Positions 34,509 through 43,080 are shown, counted from the first letter of the stretch. The stretch: DNA of 62,273 nt from Chlamydiota bacterium (GCA_013288075.1 JABDCQ010000006.1:1-62273); one strand, 5' to 3'. Made by a program: numbers and translations. The notes: generated by a model from the letters alone, not told the origin.

Positions 34509-34796
34509 ACTCCCTCTTATTATTTATTTCGAATCATTATAAATACAATTTTTATTTTGTTCAAATCATAAAATAATCAATAAACAAAAAAAATAATCTT
34601 ATTTTAAATCTTCTCACTTGATTGATTCTTCAGTATTTGATATTATTTATTCAATAAAATACGAAAAAATAAATTATATTGTCCATTGATTTGTTTATGA
34701 TGTATGCTCCCAGAGCTATTGGAGAGAAAAAACATCTCCAATTTCCACTAATGGATGACATGTATAAGAAAGTTTTAAATTCAAGGCTGGTAGAAA
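34509..34796. other. Very AT-rich divergent promoter region
   Basis: The 288 bases between the methyltransferase and the 34797 gene are strikingly AT-rich (about 34540-34690 has hardly any G or C). They hold no gene I can support. It should contain both promoters and resembles horizontally acquired DNA. Confidence 0.45.
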
Positions 34797-35834
34797 ATGG
34801 AAAAATCTTTTATTTATCCCGAAAACCTTTCTCCACATAACCAAAAAAAATCAATCATCAGTGATATTATCAATTCGATTTCATCCCTATTACCAGGCAA
34901 TCTGTGTTCTATAAACGAAAATAGCGAAAAATTATTTTACGAATATTTAAAATTTAGTTCTATAGATCGCTCTGCATTTTCTTATAATTGGCCTTATGTT
35001 ATCCAAGCAACCCGAAGACAAGGCTTTTACTATCAACATAGACATTCTATTGTTTATTTCTACTTCAGGAAAAATGCAAGTGAACTTCAATCTTACACAT
35101 TAATTATTATAAACCATCTTGGGAACAACTCGCAAACTATTGCTTGTGAGTTATCTGAAGCAGCTAAAAAATTAAATATAACAACCACTATTAAAAATAT
35201 TGATCAAAATAAAATTCCATCGTGGAATAACCTGGGATTCAAAGAAACGATAGAACCTTGGAGTGATTATTCATTTCGAGATGATAATACATTTCCGGAG
35301 TTTGTTTATGATATTAAGAGACTTATAAATCTCGAATTTAGTCCTAGAACGAAAACACTCATCAATAAAATTCAAAAAGAAAATAAATACGATTTTATTC
35401 ATTACAATAATTCATTCAAGGACACTGGATTTAAATTATTAGAAAAAAACTCTGAATATCTCGAAAATAAAGGTGTCGACTTTAAAAAAGAAGTTATTTT
35501 AGCACATGAATTTGTTTTTGATGAAAATATAAGAAACAAGATAGTATTTGCAATTTTAGAAGACGGTAAATTGGTAGCTATAAGCTTCCTTACACACGTT
35601 GAGGACAATCTTTTTTTTAATGCTATTATCAATGAGAATAAATCGAATTTAATGCGATTTTTGCTATGGAAGTCTGTCATACATTATTGCGAAAATTTAG
35701 AAGAAGCTAGAAGACCGCTTTATTTAGCATTGCAAGGATCTGAAAACGAAGGGCAAAACAAATGGAAAAACTTTTTTTATCCCATTAGAACTATCCACAG
35801 AACACACATAACTAATAAAACTGACAGAATCTAA
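34797..35834 (+). CDS. GNAT-like hypothetical protein, AT-rich
   Basis: The 345-residue protein has no signal peptide. The N-terminal half contains DRSAFSYNWPYVIQATRR and a strand-rich middle. The C-terminal half (ILAHEFVFDENIRNKIV, FAILEDGKLVAISFLTHVE, then NLMRFLLWKSVIHY) looks like an acyltransferase (GNAT-type, DUF2156-like) fold. I cannot name a family with confidence. The codon use is extremely AT-rich and matches its divergent methyltransferase neighbour, so the two may have been acquired together. The ribosome site is weak; upstream ATGs are out of frame or stopped. Confidence 0.55.
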   Translation: MEKSFIYPENLSPHNQKKSIISDIINSISSLLPGNLCSINENSEKLFYEYLKFSSIDRSAFSYNWPYVIQATRRQGFYYQHRHSIVYFYFRKNASELQSYTLIIINHLGNNSQTIACELSEAAKKLNITTTIKNIDQNKIPSWNNLGFKETIEPWSDYSFRDDNTFPEFVYDIKRLINLEFSPRTKTLINKIQKENKYDFIHYNNSFKDTGFKLLEKNSEYLENKGVDFKKEVILAHEFVFDENIRNKIVFAILEDGKLVAISFLTHVEDNLFFNAIINENKSNLMRFLLWKSVIHYCENLEEARRPLYLALQGSENEGQNKWKNFFYPIRTIHRTHITNKTDRI

Positions 35835-35923
35835 TGTTTTTCATTTCATTAAATATTCGATTCACTCGAACTAAAACAGCACCGTCCTATTTTATTTATT
35901 CTGAAATAACTTCAGGATAATTT

Positions 35924-36427
35924 TTAGTCATCATCAGGGTCTTGCCAGCCGTTGCTGGACCATCTTATTGACATTTTGGCGGTTGGGGCGTAACTGCGGG
36001 GTTCCTTTTCATCTTCCGCCTCGTCTTCTTTGTCGCTAAACATGATCTTGCCTACTTTCTTCTTGGGGGTGTTTTCTTCGTCATCTTTTTGATTGCTAGT
36101 TCTTTTGCTAGGTGTGTCTTTTTTAGGGGCGTTCTTTTTTTGTGATTTCTCTCGCTCGTATTTATGTTGGGAGGCAAAATCGGTGTTTTCTACTTCAACA
36201 ACTACGTCGAATCTCCCGGTATCTGTTTGAAAGGTTGTTACTCCATTTGGTAAAGCATCTGGTTCGCTGTTTAAGAGTTGGTTATTAGAAAAGTTTTCAT
36301 AGGAGCTTGTTGTTTGCAAGGGTTCTTCGTCTATTTCTCTTGTTTGAATTTCGCATGGCTCTTCGGCTTTAAGAAAAAAGCCTGGCAGGGTTAACAAAAT
36401 AAATAAAAACATGGTTGATCTTCGCAT
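35924..36427 (-). CDS. Exported charged low-complexity protein
   Basis: The 167-residue protein has a signal peptide (about 1-20). The mature part is disordered: a Gln/Asn/Ser-rich stretch, a lysine-rich block (SQKKNAPKKDTPSKRTSNQK), an acidic block (DKEDEAEDEKEP), and an end SIRWSSNGWQDPDDD. No domain is recognisable. ATG at 36427 is preferred over GTG at 36436 because GGTGAG lies just upstream. Likely a secreted or surface protein; function unknown. Confidence 0.6.
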   Translation of the reverse strand: MRRSTMFLFILLTLPGFFLKAEEPCEIQTREIDEEPLQTTSSYENFSNNQLLNSEPDALPNGVTTFQTDTGRFDVVVEVENTDFASQHKYEREKSQKKNAPKKDTPSKRTSNQKDDEENTPKKKVGKIMFSDKEDEAEDEKEPRSYAPTAKMSIRWSSNGWQDPDDD

Positions 36428-36537
36428 AAAACTCACCGTTTCTTAAATGTTTCTTTTTCGAAAAGCTAGCATTAGCACTCGAAAATCACAACAGAAAAAT
36501 GCATAAAATACTAGATGAAGATTATTTGATTTTATGT

Positions 36538-36631
36538 CGTCCTTGCAGGACTCCTTGTTGGGGTTTGCCTTAACCCAGGCCTCCGCTCACCGCTCCAACC
36601 TGGGCTATAACATGGCGACTCTTCGAGCCTG
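36538..36631. repeat. REP-like palindrome, element A
   Basis: It contains hairpin 1 (TCCTTGCAGGA), a T-rich spacer, hairpin 2 CCCAGGCCTCCGCTC...CCAACCTGGG (36574-36604), then CTATAACATGGCGACTC. It lies in the 373-base gap upstream of the exported acetyltransferase and has the same layout as copies at 39316, 40021 and around the RAYT transposase at 49324. Confidence 0.8.
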
Positions 36632-36800
36632 AAGAAAAATTTTGTTGGAGCAGATCTTGTCCAATCTTGTCCAGCTTTTTTTCTTTTTGAATATTGGAAA
36701 AATTAGATAAAACTTGTCTTTTTATTCTATTTTTTTAGTGCGGGCGTGCTAAAATCACTTGGAAGTGAGTGGATATGAAATTCTTTTGGTATAAAGTAAG

Positions 36801-37388
36801 ATGTTAATGAGAATAGGATGTTTGGTACTTTGCTATATGGTATTTACTATGTTACCCATGTTAGGCGCTGAAATTATAGTTAGGTCATTAAATATTGACG
36901 ATTGGGAAGAGTTTCGAAATCTGAGGCTCAAAGCTCTTAAAGAAGAACCAAAAGCATATGGGATCTCTGCAGAAGATGAAGCTGGAAAATCTGATGAAGA
37001 ATGGAAACGTATGTGCTTGGATGCCTTTCATGGGAACGGAAAATGGTTTTTTGTGGCTCAGCATGAAGGTAAGTTAATTGGCATGTTAGGAGCGACGGAA
37101 CTTTTTGGTCGCTATATGCGGCATCAAGTGGAGATTTATAGCGCATTTGTAGAATCCTCTTTTCGAAGGCAAAGTGTTCTGACAGATCTTTATAATGGCT
37201 TAAAGAGAAAACTAGAAGAAGTTCCCCATCTCGAGCAGATGATTGTTTGGGTGACACTTCATGAAAACCAGGTCAGTCGGCATACATTTGAAAAATTTGG
37301 ATTTAAGTTAGCTGGAACTTTATCCAAGACAGTAAAGTACGACGGCAAATATTATGATTGTTGCTGGCTCGAGGCTCCCTTAAAATAA
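36801..37388 (+). CDS. GNAT acetyltransferase with N-terminal signal peptide (1)
   Basis: The 195-residue protein carries a hydrophobic leader (RIGCLVLCYMVFTMLPMLGA) before a full GNAT domain: VRSLNIDDWEEFRNLRLKAL, WFFVAQHEGKLIGMLGATEL, YSAFVESSFRRQSVLTDL (the acetyl-CoA loop, with an RRQ in place of RGxG), and FEKFGFKLAGTL. GNAT enzymes are normally cytosolic, so a Sec-type leader is unusual and implies export toward the envelope or host. A second such protein is at 40940. Start choice is between ATG 36801 and 36807. Confidence 0.75.
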   Translation: MLMRIGCLVLCYMVFTMLPMLGAEIIVRSLNIDDWEEFRNLRLKALKEEPKAYGISAEDEAGKSDEEWKRMCLDAFHGNGKWFFVAQHEGKLIGMLGATELFGRYMRHQVEIYSAFVESSFRRQSVLTDLYNGLKRKLEEVPHLEQMIVWVTLHENQVSRHTFEKFGFKLAGTLSKTVKYDGKYYDCCWLEAPLK

Positions 37389-37465
37389 ATTCATCTTGGG
37401 TTAGGTTTATGCGTATATACTCCAAGGATACTGAGAAGAAGGTAGCGCACAAAGAAGAAGGCTTT

Positions 37466-37684
37466 TTATAAACCAAGAAGTTTATTTTTTGCTTGCTCAA
37501 GAGTTTTTAATACGTCATCAACAGGAAATTCCCAATACTTTTGTTTTGGATGTGCATAAAATTGAATAATCAATTCACCCATTTCCTGAGAAATTTCCGC
37601 CCATTGAACTCCTTCGTAAAGAATCTCCGCTACTGGGCGCTCTCTATCCGGAAGACTTGCTATAGTTATGCGAAATTGTGCCAT
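37466..37684 (-). CDS. Probable immunity protein to the 37692 toxin
   Basis: The 72-residue cytoplasmic protein contains ITIASLPDRERPVAEILYEG, WAEISQEMGELIIQFY and WEFPVDDVLKTLEQAKNKL. From memory this resembles small immunity proteins found after Rhs/CDI-type toxins; not verified. It starts seven bases after the toxin-like gene stops, in the expected toxin-then-immunity order. It is small and acidic, as such partners usually are. Confidence 0.7.
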   Translation of the reverse strand: MAQFRITIASLPDRERPVAEILYEGVQWAEISQEMGELIIQFYAHPKQKYWEFPVDDVLKTLEQAKNKLLGL

Positions 37685-37691
37685 TATGTAC

Positions 37692-39134
37692 CTACAGTTC
37701 TAAAAATCCAATAAACTCACCGTCTACACTATATCGAATTCCTCCAATCTCAGGTGCATAGATATCAACAACCTTTCCAAATCTAGCAAACTCCCCAGGA
37801 ACGACTTTTTTTTCTGGATGGTTAAGAATAGACTCTAACACTTTTTGTCCATGTTCATTTATCTGAGCAGGATTCCCAATAGGCTTAGGGAAAATACTAC
37901 TTTCTCTATAACTATGTTTTACTAGGGATCTTCCTGCTTTGGTAAAACCAGCTCTATCTAGGACTTTTCCTGCTTCTACTAGCTGACTAACATCAACAGA
38001 AATCCCCTTAAATAATCCAGGAAGAGGAATTATTCCAACAATCAAATCAATTACTGCCTCTTCAGAGGTATATCGACTAGCTTGGCTAGTTGAAAAAATA
38101 TGATCTATTTCTTCATGGCCTATAGCAACCAATTTTTCATATTTTTCCATTGGAATTATCTCAATCCCATCATTAAGCAAAGAGAAGTCAGGTACAATCC
38201 TAACTCCAATGGACTTTATTTCATCAAGCAAAAGAGGAACACAAGAAATCAGCTCTGAAACGCCATCTAAAGTTTCATGCGCTAATTTTGCGCCCAGATT
38301 TCTTATATTTTCGCAAAAATAGTCATCCCCATAATCTTTTAGATTGGTTGATGATCGTAGGAAATTTTCTTCAACAATACCTTCTTTGAAGGTGGAAACA
38401 TATTCATCAATAACAGCATTCAAAATAGGAGCTTCATTTTCAACAATCATGACGGGTAAGGAAAAAGGGGCACCAGGTCCTTGATTATCTTGTTCTTGGG
38501 GTTTATCTATTTTTTCTCTATTAGGACCAGCTGCCGCTACAGCGACAGCACTAGCTGCTGAAGCTACAGCAACTACGCACACAACAGTTGCCGCAGCTAC
38601 CACAACCGCGGTTCCTATGATGATGGCCTTTTTATGCTTCTTAACAAATTTTTTAGTCTGACTCCACTGTTTTTGAATCCAGCTTTTACAGAAAACAATT
38701 TCTCCTTGAGAAGAAAAAACACTTGAAGCGATTACATATTCTTCTCCCTGATGAGGGAAATATGCATATTCATAGGAATTTTGATTCGAATACAAAAGAT
38801 CTTCGATATCATTTTGTAAAATATACTGTTCTTTAACTTCATTAGGAAGTACCCCTTGTTTAGCTAAAAAAGAGAGAAAATGATTGAGCTTTTCTAGTTC
38901 TTCTGCACTGTATCTTTTTTCTAATTTTCCCTCTTCTAGATCCTGGAGTAAAGAAAGTACATCGTCATAAGAAAAAAGCTGGTCATTTTGAAATATCCTT
39001 TCTTTAACATCCGCTTCATGAGAGATCTCTTTGGAGTGAATATTAACTGTTGGAATTTCAGATTGTGGATAAGCAACAATCGAAGGAATCGTAAAGAAAA
39101 GTAGAGCATTGATAAGTAGTTTTGAATATTTCAC
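37692..39134 (-). CDS. Exported polymorphic toxin with RNase-like C-terminal tip
   Basis: The 480-residue protein starts at GTG 39134 with GAGGA just upstream; this gives a clean signal peptide (about 1-23). A second hydrophobic segment (about 172-200, Ala/Val-rich) may be a membrane or pore segment. The last ~90 residues (LDRAGFTKAGRSLVKH, FPKPIGNPAQINEHGQKVL, FARFGKVVDIYAPE, then GIRYSVDGEFIGFLEL) match, from memory, the tips of many Rhs-type toxins proposed to be RNases. An immunity-like gene follows. The rest of the protein is unrecognised and is not Rhs-like. Confidence 0.75.
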   Translation of the reverse strand: MKYSKLLINALLFFTIPSIVAYPQSEIPTVNIHSKEISHEADVKERIFQNDQLFSYDDVLSLLQDLEEGKLEKRYSAEELEKLNHFLSFLAKQGVLPNEVKEQYILQNDIEDLLYSNQNSYEYAYFPHQGEEYVIASSVFSSQGEIVFCKSWIQKQWSQTKKFVKKHKKAIIIGTAVVVAAATVVCVVAVASAASAVAVAAAGPNREKIDKPQEQDNQGPGAPFSLPVMIVENEAPILNAVIDEYVSTFKEGIVEENFLRSSTNLKDYGDDYFCENIRNLGAKLAHETLDGVSELISCVPLLLDEIKSIGVRIVPDFSLLNDGIEIIPMEKYEKLVAIGHEEIDHIFSTSQASRYTSEEAVIDLIVGIIPLPGLFKGISVDVSQLVEAGKVLDRAGFTKAGRSLVKHSYRESSIFPKPIGNPAQINEHGQKVLESILNHPEKKVVPGEFARFGKVVDIYAPEIGGIRYSVDGEFIGFLEL

Positions 39135-39315
39135 ATGATCCTCGGCTATCCCATTAAGTTGAAAGTTTTTTATAAAAAAACAGGTTAGCATTCTTAAGAT
39201 TTTTATTTCTAAGGATTTTTGTTAGTGATAAAGCTGGCAGTAACAAAGTAATGTTTCTACGCTTTCTACAGCAAATCAAAACGGGTATCGATAGAATCTT
39301 AGAACTACGATTAAT

Positions 39316-39410
39316 ATCGCCACGTTGTGGCTCGATTTGGTTTTTTGCTTTTTCCCAGGCCTCCGCTGACCGCTCCAACCTGGGCTATGACATGGCGACT
39401 CTTTGAGCCT
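39316..39410. repeat. REP-like palindrome, element B
   Basis: Hairpin 1 TCGCCACGTTGTGGCTCGA (39317-39335), a T-rich spacer, hairpin 2 (CCCAGGCCTCCGCTG...AACCTGGG, 39354-39384) and a tail CTATGACATGGCGACTC. Hairpin 1 closely matches the copy beside the RAYT gene (GAGCCACAAAGTGGCGA). It directly abuts an Rhs relic. Confidence 0.85.
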
Positions 39411-39411
39411 A

Positions 39412-39512
39412 AAGAAAAAGAAAATGAGCATTATTTTTATCAATATATTTTTAATAATCCTTTTCGATATATTGATCATGATGGACAATTTGCGGTTCCT
39501 CTTTTGATCTAG
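39412..39512 (+). pseudogene. Relic of an Rhs core C-terminus
   Basis: The plus strand reads FYQYIFNNPFRYIDHDGQF, then AVPLL and a stop. That is the NNPxRYxDxDG signature at the end of chlamydial-type Rhs cores. The rest of the gene is gone, replaced upstream by REP element B. It is followed at 39549 by an immunity-like gene, consistent with an Rhs locus that lost its toxin. The rest of the 39135-39411 gap has no recognisable gene. Confidence 0.75.
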
Positions 39513-39548
39513 GGAAGATGTGGAATCCCTTCCTGGATGGAGATATGA

Positions 39549-40001
39549 ATGACTAAAGGAATACGTATTCTAGATAAGAAAAACAGAGTTGTCGCCGTCG
39601 AACTCCCTGACATTTTGGAAGAAATTAGCAATGGGAATCAGCTTGAGTGGTCAATTTTGTATTTACAAACAACGGGTGATCTTGGGAAAGGAAAATCGGT
39701 CCCTGAATTTGAACAACAAATCATAGATTCTGAAAAAGGGCTTTTTATTACCTGGAAAGAATTGGATGACTTATCCCAAAAATTTTGGGACCTAATGGAC
39801 ATATCCCTTATAGGATGCAAGGATAAAAACTTATTGCGTCGTTATGAGAATGATCAAGAAATGTACGAAACATGCGACATTGTTATTGAAATGATTGATA
39901 GTGGTTATTGGGAAGTTTTTTCAAAAGATGAAAATCTAATTAATAGACTTGCTTCAAAGTTTAAGGATGTTGAATTTTTGAAACCTGATTTCGAAAAATA
40001 G
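39549..40001 (+). CDS. Probable orphan immunity protein
   Basis: The 150-residue acidic cytoplasmic protein has GIRILDKKNRVVAVELPDIL, a LGKGKSVPEFEQQI stretch, FITWKELDDLSQKFWDLMD and a C-terminal FKDVEFLKPDFEK. From memory this belongs to a small-protein family seen beside Rhs toxins; not verified. It sits 36 bases after the Rhs relic and has a good ribosome site (GGATGGAGA), so it is probably still expressed while its toxin is lost. Confidence 0.65.
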   Translation: MTKGIRILDKKNRVVAVELPDILEEISNGNQLEWSILYLQTTGDLGKGKSVPEFEQQIIDSEKGLFITWKELDDLSQKFWDLMDISLIGCKDKNLLRRYENDQEMYETCDIVIEMIDSGYWEVFSKDENLINRLASKFKDVEFLKPDFEK

Positions 40002-40020
40002 CCTAGAGACCGACCTATCC

Positions 40021-40111
40021 TGCGCTCCGATGGAGCGCGATTTGGGGGTTTATGTTTTCCAGGGGTTCCTTCGTGCGCGACCTGGCTACGTGCCATAGTC
40101 CCTAATGGGAC
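40021..40111. repeat. REP-like palindrome, element C
   Basis: Hairpin 1 GCGCTCCGATGGAGCGC (40022-40038), a GT-rich spacer, hairpin 2 CCAGGGGTTCC...GCGACCTGG (ending 40085) and hairpin 3 GTCCCTAATGGGAC. Different sequence but identical three-hairpin layout to the other REP-like copies. Confidence 0.7.
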
Positions 40112-40168
40112 AAAGAGGAAACTAAGGATTTGAGGATTGGATTGCTTCTTATTCTTCATGAGAAAAAT

Positions 40169-40858
40169 CTATAGGGATTTGAGAGCTGCGAGTTGTTTTC
40201 GGGTTTTTATTTCGAGGTTGATCTTGCGGAGGTGAAGAGAGTTAAACCAGAAGAAGCCAAATAGGATTAGATCGAAGGCTGTAAAATACCATGTAGAGGG
40301 ATTAAAGCCTTCTTTAGCAACAGATAATACTGTCTGGATAGGTGCTACAATTACAATCCAAGAAAGGAGGCGCGTCCCCTTCTTTTTATAGGCGCAGTGA
40401 TAAATGACCCACATCATCATTCCTATAAAGAGGGTTAAAGAGATGAATAGTCCTAGCCTGTAGGCTAGCTCTTTCTTAGAAGCTTCACCGAAAAAGACCA
40501 TTAAAAAAGCGCAGGAAATCCAATAGAAAGCGTAATTAGAGAGGAATGTCACAAGCCATTTTTTTCTTGTCGTTTTTTCTTTTTCTTCAAAGGAGGGGGT
40601 GAGATTTTGTGCGAGCTCAGCTTGTCTTTCATTGCTAGCTGCTTTTAAAAGATCGTGGTACCTAGGGCCTGCTTTTATTTCTTCAGCGGTGATATTTTCT
40701 AAAACATCTAGGCGATCTATTGCATATAAACGGGATAAGGACGCTTTTAAATAAGCCTCATCTTCTGGTTGCCAAAGAGGGCGGGCGTCTCTTTTTTTAC
40801 TAATTATATAAGCAGCAATACCAATTCCTACCAAAATTAGAATACAAATGATTCCCAT
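40169..40858 (-). CDS. Integral membrane protein of unknown function
   Basis: The 229-residue protein starts at ATG 40858, with AGGAGAG just upstream (the longer frame to 40885 lacks this). It has an N-terminal helix (about 2-18), a soluble, charged segment (about 20-95), then three or four membrane helices (about 100-115, 133-150, 165-180 and 195-210). A soluble domain between helix 1 and the rest is unusual. No family is recognised. Confidence 0.65.
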   Translation of the reverse strand: MGIICILILVGIGIAAYIISKKRDARPLWQPEDEAYLKASLSRLYAIDRLDVLENITAEEIKAGPRYHDLLKAASNERQAELAQNLTPSFEEKEKTTRKKWLVTFLSNYAFYWISCAFLMVFFGEASKKELAYRLGLFISLTLFIGMMMWVIYHCAYKKKGTRLLSWIVIVAPIQTVLSVAKEGFNPSTWYFTAFDLILFGFFWFNSLHLRKINLEIKTRKQLAALKSL

Positions 40859-40939
40859 AAACTCTCCTAGAGCAATAAATTTCATTGATTTTATAGAGGT
40901 TTATCTTTTAAATACACCGAAAAAAGGCGCTCTAAAAAT

Positions 40940-41512
40940 ATGTTTAAATGGTTATTAATTTTTGTTTTTTACTGCATGGGAGTTTATCCAATGGAATTTG
41001 TTAATAAGTCAGGATCAAAGATTTTAATTGAAAAATGTGAACAAAAAGATCTTGAATCCTGTTACAAAATGGCTTTTCATGCGGTTAGTCAGGCTTATTC
41101 TCATTTAACACCTCAGGATTTGGGTGTAGAAGATATGACAGCGCTTCTAAAACAGGTTGCTACCGAAATCGATGAAAATTTTCAGGGAGGATTTGAGCAA
41201 TTTATGGTGGCAAAAAAAGAGGGGGAGGTTGTGGGATTGATAGGATTTAAAGCAACAGAAACTCCTCATCAGATCTATATTGCAAGGCTTGTTGTTGATC
41301 AGCTATTTACTCGAGAAGGAATTGGGAAAGCTTTAGTATTTTCTGCGTTTGATATTTATGAAAATGTTGAGGAACTTGTAGTCATCACCCGTAAAATCAA
41401 TGAATCTGCACGCCAGTTCTATAAGCGCTTAGGATTTAAGGCGTCTTCTTATATGCACGGCGGATATAGCCCTGAAAAGTACACAGGCTATGAATGGAAA
41501 AAAGGAGCTTAG
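40940..41512 (+). CDS. GNAT acetyltransferase with N-terminal signal peptide (2)
   Basis: The 190-residue protein has a short hydrophobic leader (WLLIFVFYCMGVYP) and then a GNAT domain: ILIEKCEQKDLESCYKMAF, an ARLVVDQLFTREGIGKALV acetyl-CoA loop (about 113-131, with REGIGK as the RxxGxG/A site), and FYKRLGFKASS. Along with the 36801 protein it suggests export of acetyltransferases. Its TAG overlaps by four bases the stop of the convergent 41509 gene. Confidence 0.75.
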   Translation: MFKWLLIFVFYCMGVYPMEFVNKSGSKILIEKCEQKDLESCYKMAFHAVSQAYSHLTPQDLGVEDMTALLKQVATEIDENFQGGFEQFMVAKKEGEVVGLIGFKATETPHQIYIARLVVDQLFTREGIGKALVFSAFDIYENVEELVVITRKINESARQFYKRLGFKASSYMHGGYSPEKYTGYEWKKGA

Positions 41513-42657
41513 CCATCCGCAGCGGGCGTGCAAGGGACGCCTTCTATAGATAAGTAGTAGGCTTTTTCTGCTGTTTTAGAAACGCCTTGTTTCATAAGAG
41601 CATAGTAATGCTTAGAAATAAGGTGTTTTACGCAGGCAACAACAGCATTAATTAAAAGAGCTAAACCTAACGTGGCAATAGCAAGGGTGATTTTCCACTT
41701 AGAAAATTTGGGTCTAGTGCTTTCTCTATATGCTTCGTTTATTGCATTAGAAAAGGGCTTTAATTTTTCAGACTCAGGGATATCGTTTAATAATTTATAT
41801 AAGCCCAATCTTGCCGCTTTTTCTATACTTATTCCTTGGCGCTGAAATAGGCCTGCTGTCTTTTTTACCATAAGACCGCAAGGCTCTGTATCAATAAAGG
41901 TAATTTTATTGCTGTAGTCTAATCTAATATTATTAAAATCCGCATCAACAAGCCCTGCTTTTCTAATAAGAACTACTATTCGGTTTGCAAGTAAGCGCTG
42001 AGCACCCGCATCCATTTCCCCAATGCGCTCAATTACCTGCCTTCTATATAAAACATCCATTTTTTGACAAATAATGCAGTACTTTTTTGTAGGATCTTGA
42101 ATACTTGTTGCATTTTCATAAGCTACAAGTTTTTTCCATGGGATAGTCACTTCAATGCCCTGCTGCTCTGCGATTTTCTTTATCCGCTTAGCCATCGAAA
42201 TTCTAAAAAGGCTATCTTCTTTTTCTATCAGCACTACCTCTTTTAAATCGTTATAACCTGCCGCACCTAACTCTTCCTCAGAAGTTCTTGCAGCTCCGGC
42301 TTTTATAACACACTCCCAGGCAGAGTGCTCTATCACACTATAAAAAGGATAAAAACCGCCCCCTCTCGTGCTTGGTTTAAGCCCAAGCATTTTAAATCCG
42401 TGCGCTTCTAAAATGTGTCCATTTTTCCTAGCTTTAACTTCATCATAGGTAAGAGGCTCTGATAAAATGGGTTGAACATGTGGCTCAGAGATAAGTTCTT
42501 TTAGTGGTTCTTTAGATGCATTTTCAAGCATATCTTCTTTTAATGCTGCATCACTTAAGTCTACAGCAGGAAGATAGGTATTAGAATAATACTGCGCTTT
42601 AAAAAAATCTGAACATGACGGAACCCCACTTATTGGCAAAAAAACCTCTTTTTTCAA
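41509..42657 (-). CDS. Kinase-like-fold membrane protein, candidate effector
   Basis: The 382-residue protein has a C-terminal membrane segment (about 323-345). The central part has PFYSVIEHSAWECVIKAG, a lysine-rich stretch, and DADFNNIRLDYSNKITFIDTEP (about 241-262), which resembles the catalytic-loop N and metal-binding D of kinase-like folds (DxxxxNI...IDTEP). No glycine loop is clear. I cannot assign a substrate. It could be a divergent phosphotransferase or a pseudokinase exported to the host. It shares a short divergent promoter region with the MazG-like gene. Confidence 0.55.
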   Translation of the reverse strand: MKKEVFLPISGVPSCSDFFKAQYYSNTYLPAVDLSDAALKEDMLENASKEPLKELISEPHVQPILSEPLTYDEVKARKNGHILEAHGFKMLGLKPSTRGGGFYPFYSVIEHSAWECVIKAGAARTSEEELGAAGYNDLKEVVLIEKEDSLFRISMAKRIKKIAEQQGIEVTIPWKKLVAYENATSIQDPTKKYCIICQKMDVLYRRQVIERIGEMDAGAQRLLANRIVVLIRKAGLVDADFNNIRLDYSNKITFIDTEPCGLMVKKTAGLFQRQGISIEKAARLGLYKLLNDIPESEKLKPFSNAINEAYRESTRPKFSKWKITLAIATLGLALLINAVVACVKHLISKHYYALMKQGVSKTAEKAYYLSIEGVPCTPAADG

Positions 42658-42692
42658 AAAATCTGGTGTATATTATACCAAAAATTCTTAAA

Positions 42693-43073
42693 ATGGAATT
42701 ACAAAAAAAAATTGGAATATCTATGGACAGATGGGAAGCGATTCGCAACAAACAAAGGCAATTTGTTAAAGAAAGAGACTGGGAAAGGTTTCACTCCCCT
42801 AAAAACTTGAGTATGGCACTCGCAGCAGAAGCTGCTGAACTCATGGAAATCTTTATGTGGATGGAAAAAGAGCAGATTGAAAAATTAGCAGAGAAATTTC
42901 CTGAGAAATTTGAACATTCTAAACAAGAAATCGCAGATGTATTTCTTTACTGCTTAAGAATTGCAGATGTATTAAACATTGATCTTTTGGCTGCTGTAGA
43001 AGAAAAAATGGTATTGAATGAAAAAAAACACTCTATAGAAAAAGCCCTTGAGCTAAACAAAAGCCTTATGTAA
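42693..43073 (+). CDS. MazG-like nucleotide pyrophosphohydrolase (dCTPase/RS21-C6 type)
   Basis: The protein (126 residues from ATG 42693, or 116 from 42723) shows the MazG/RS21-C6 all-alpha helical pattern: FVKERDWERFHSPKNLSMAL (about 25-44), the metal-binding EAAELMEIF (about 46-54), and EIADVFLYCLRIADVL (about 79-94). That is the EExxE...ExxD array that hydrolyses nucleotide triphosphates, often dCTP, to monophosphate. A longer frame starts at 42615 but overlaps the divergent 41509 gene. It might complement the loss of the dcd-type deaminase in nucleotide control; that is a guess. Confidence 0.85.
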   Translation: MELQKKIGISMDRWEAIRNKQRQFVKERDWERFHSPKNLSMALAAEAAELMEIFMWMEKEQIEKLAEKFPEKFEHSKQEIADVFLYCLRIADVLNIDLLAAVEEKMVLNEKKHSIEKALELNKSLM

Positions 43074-43080
43074 ACAAAGA

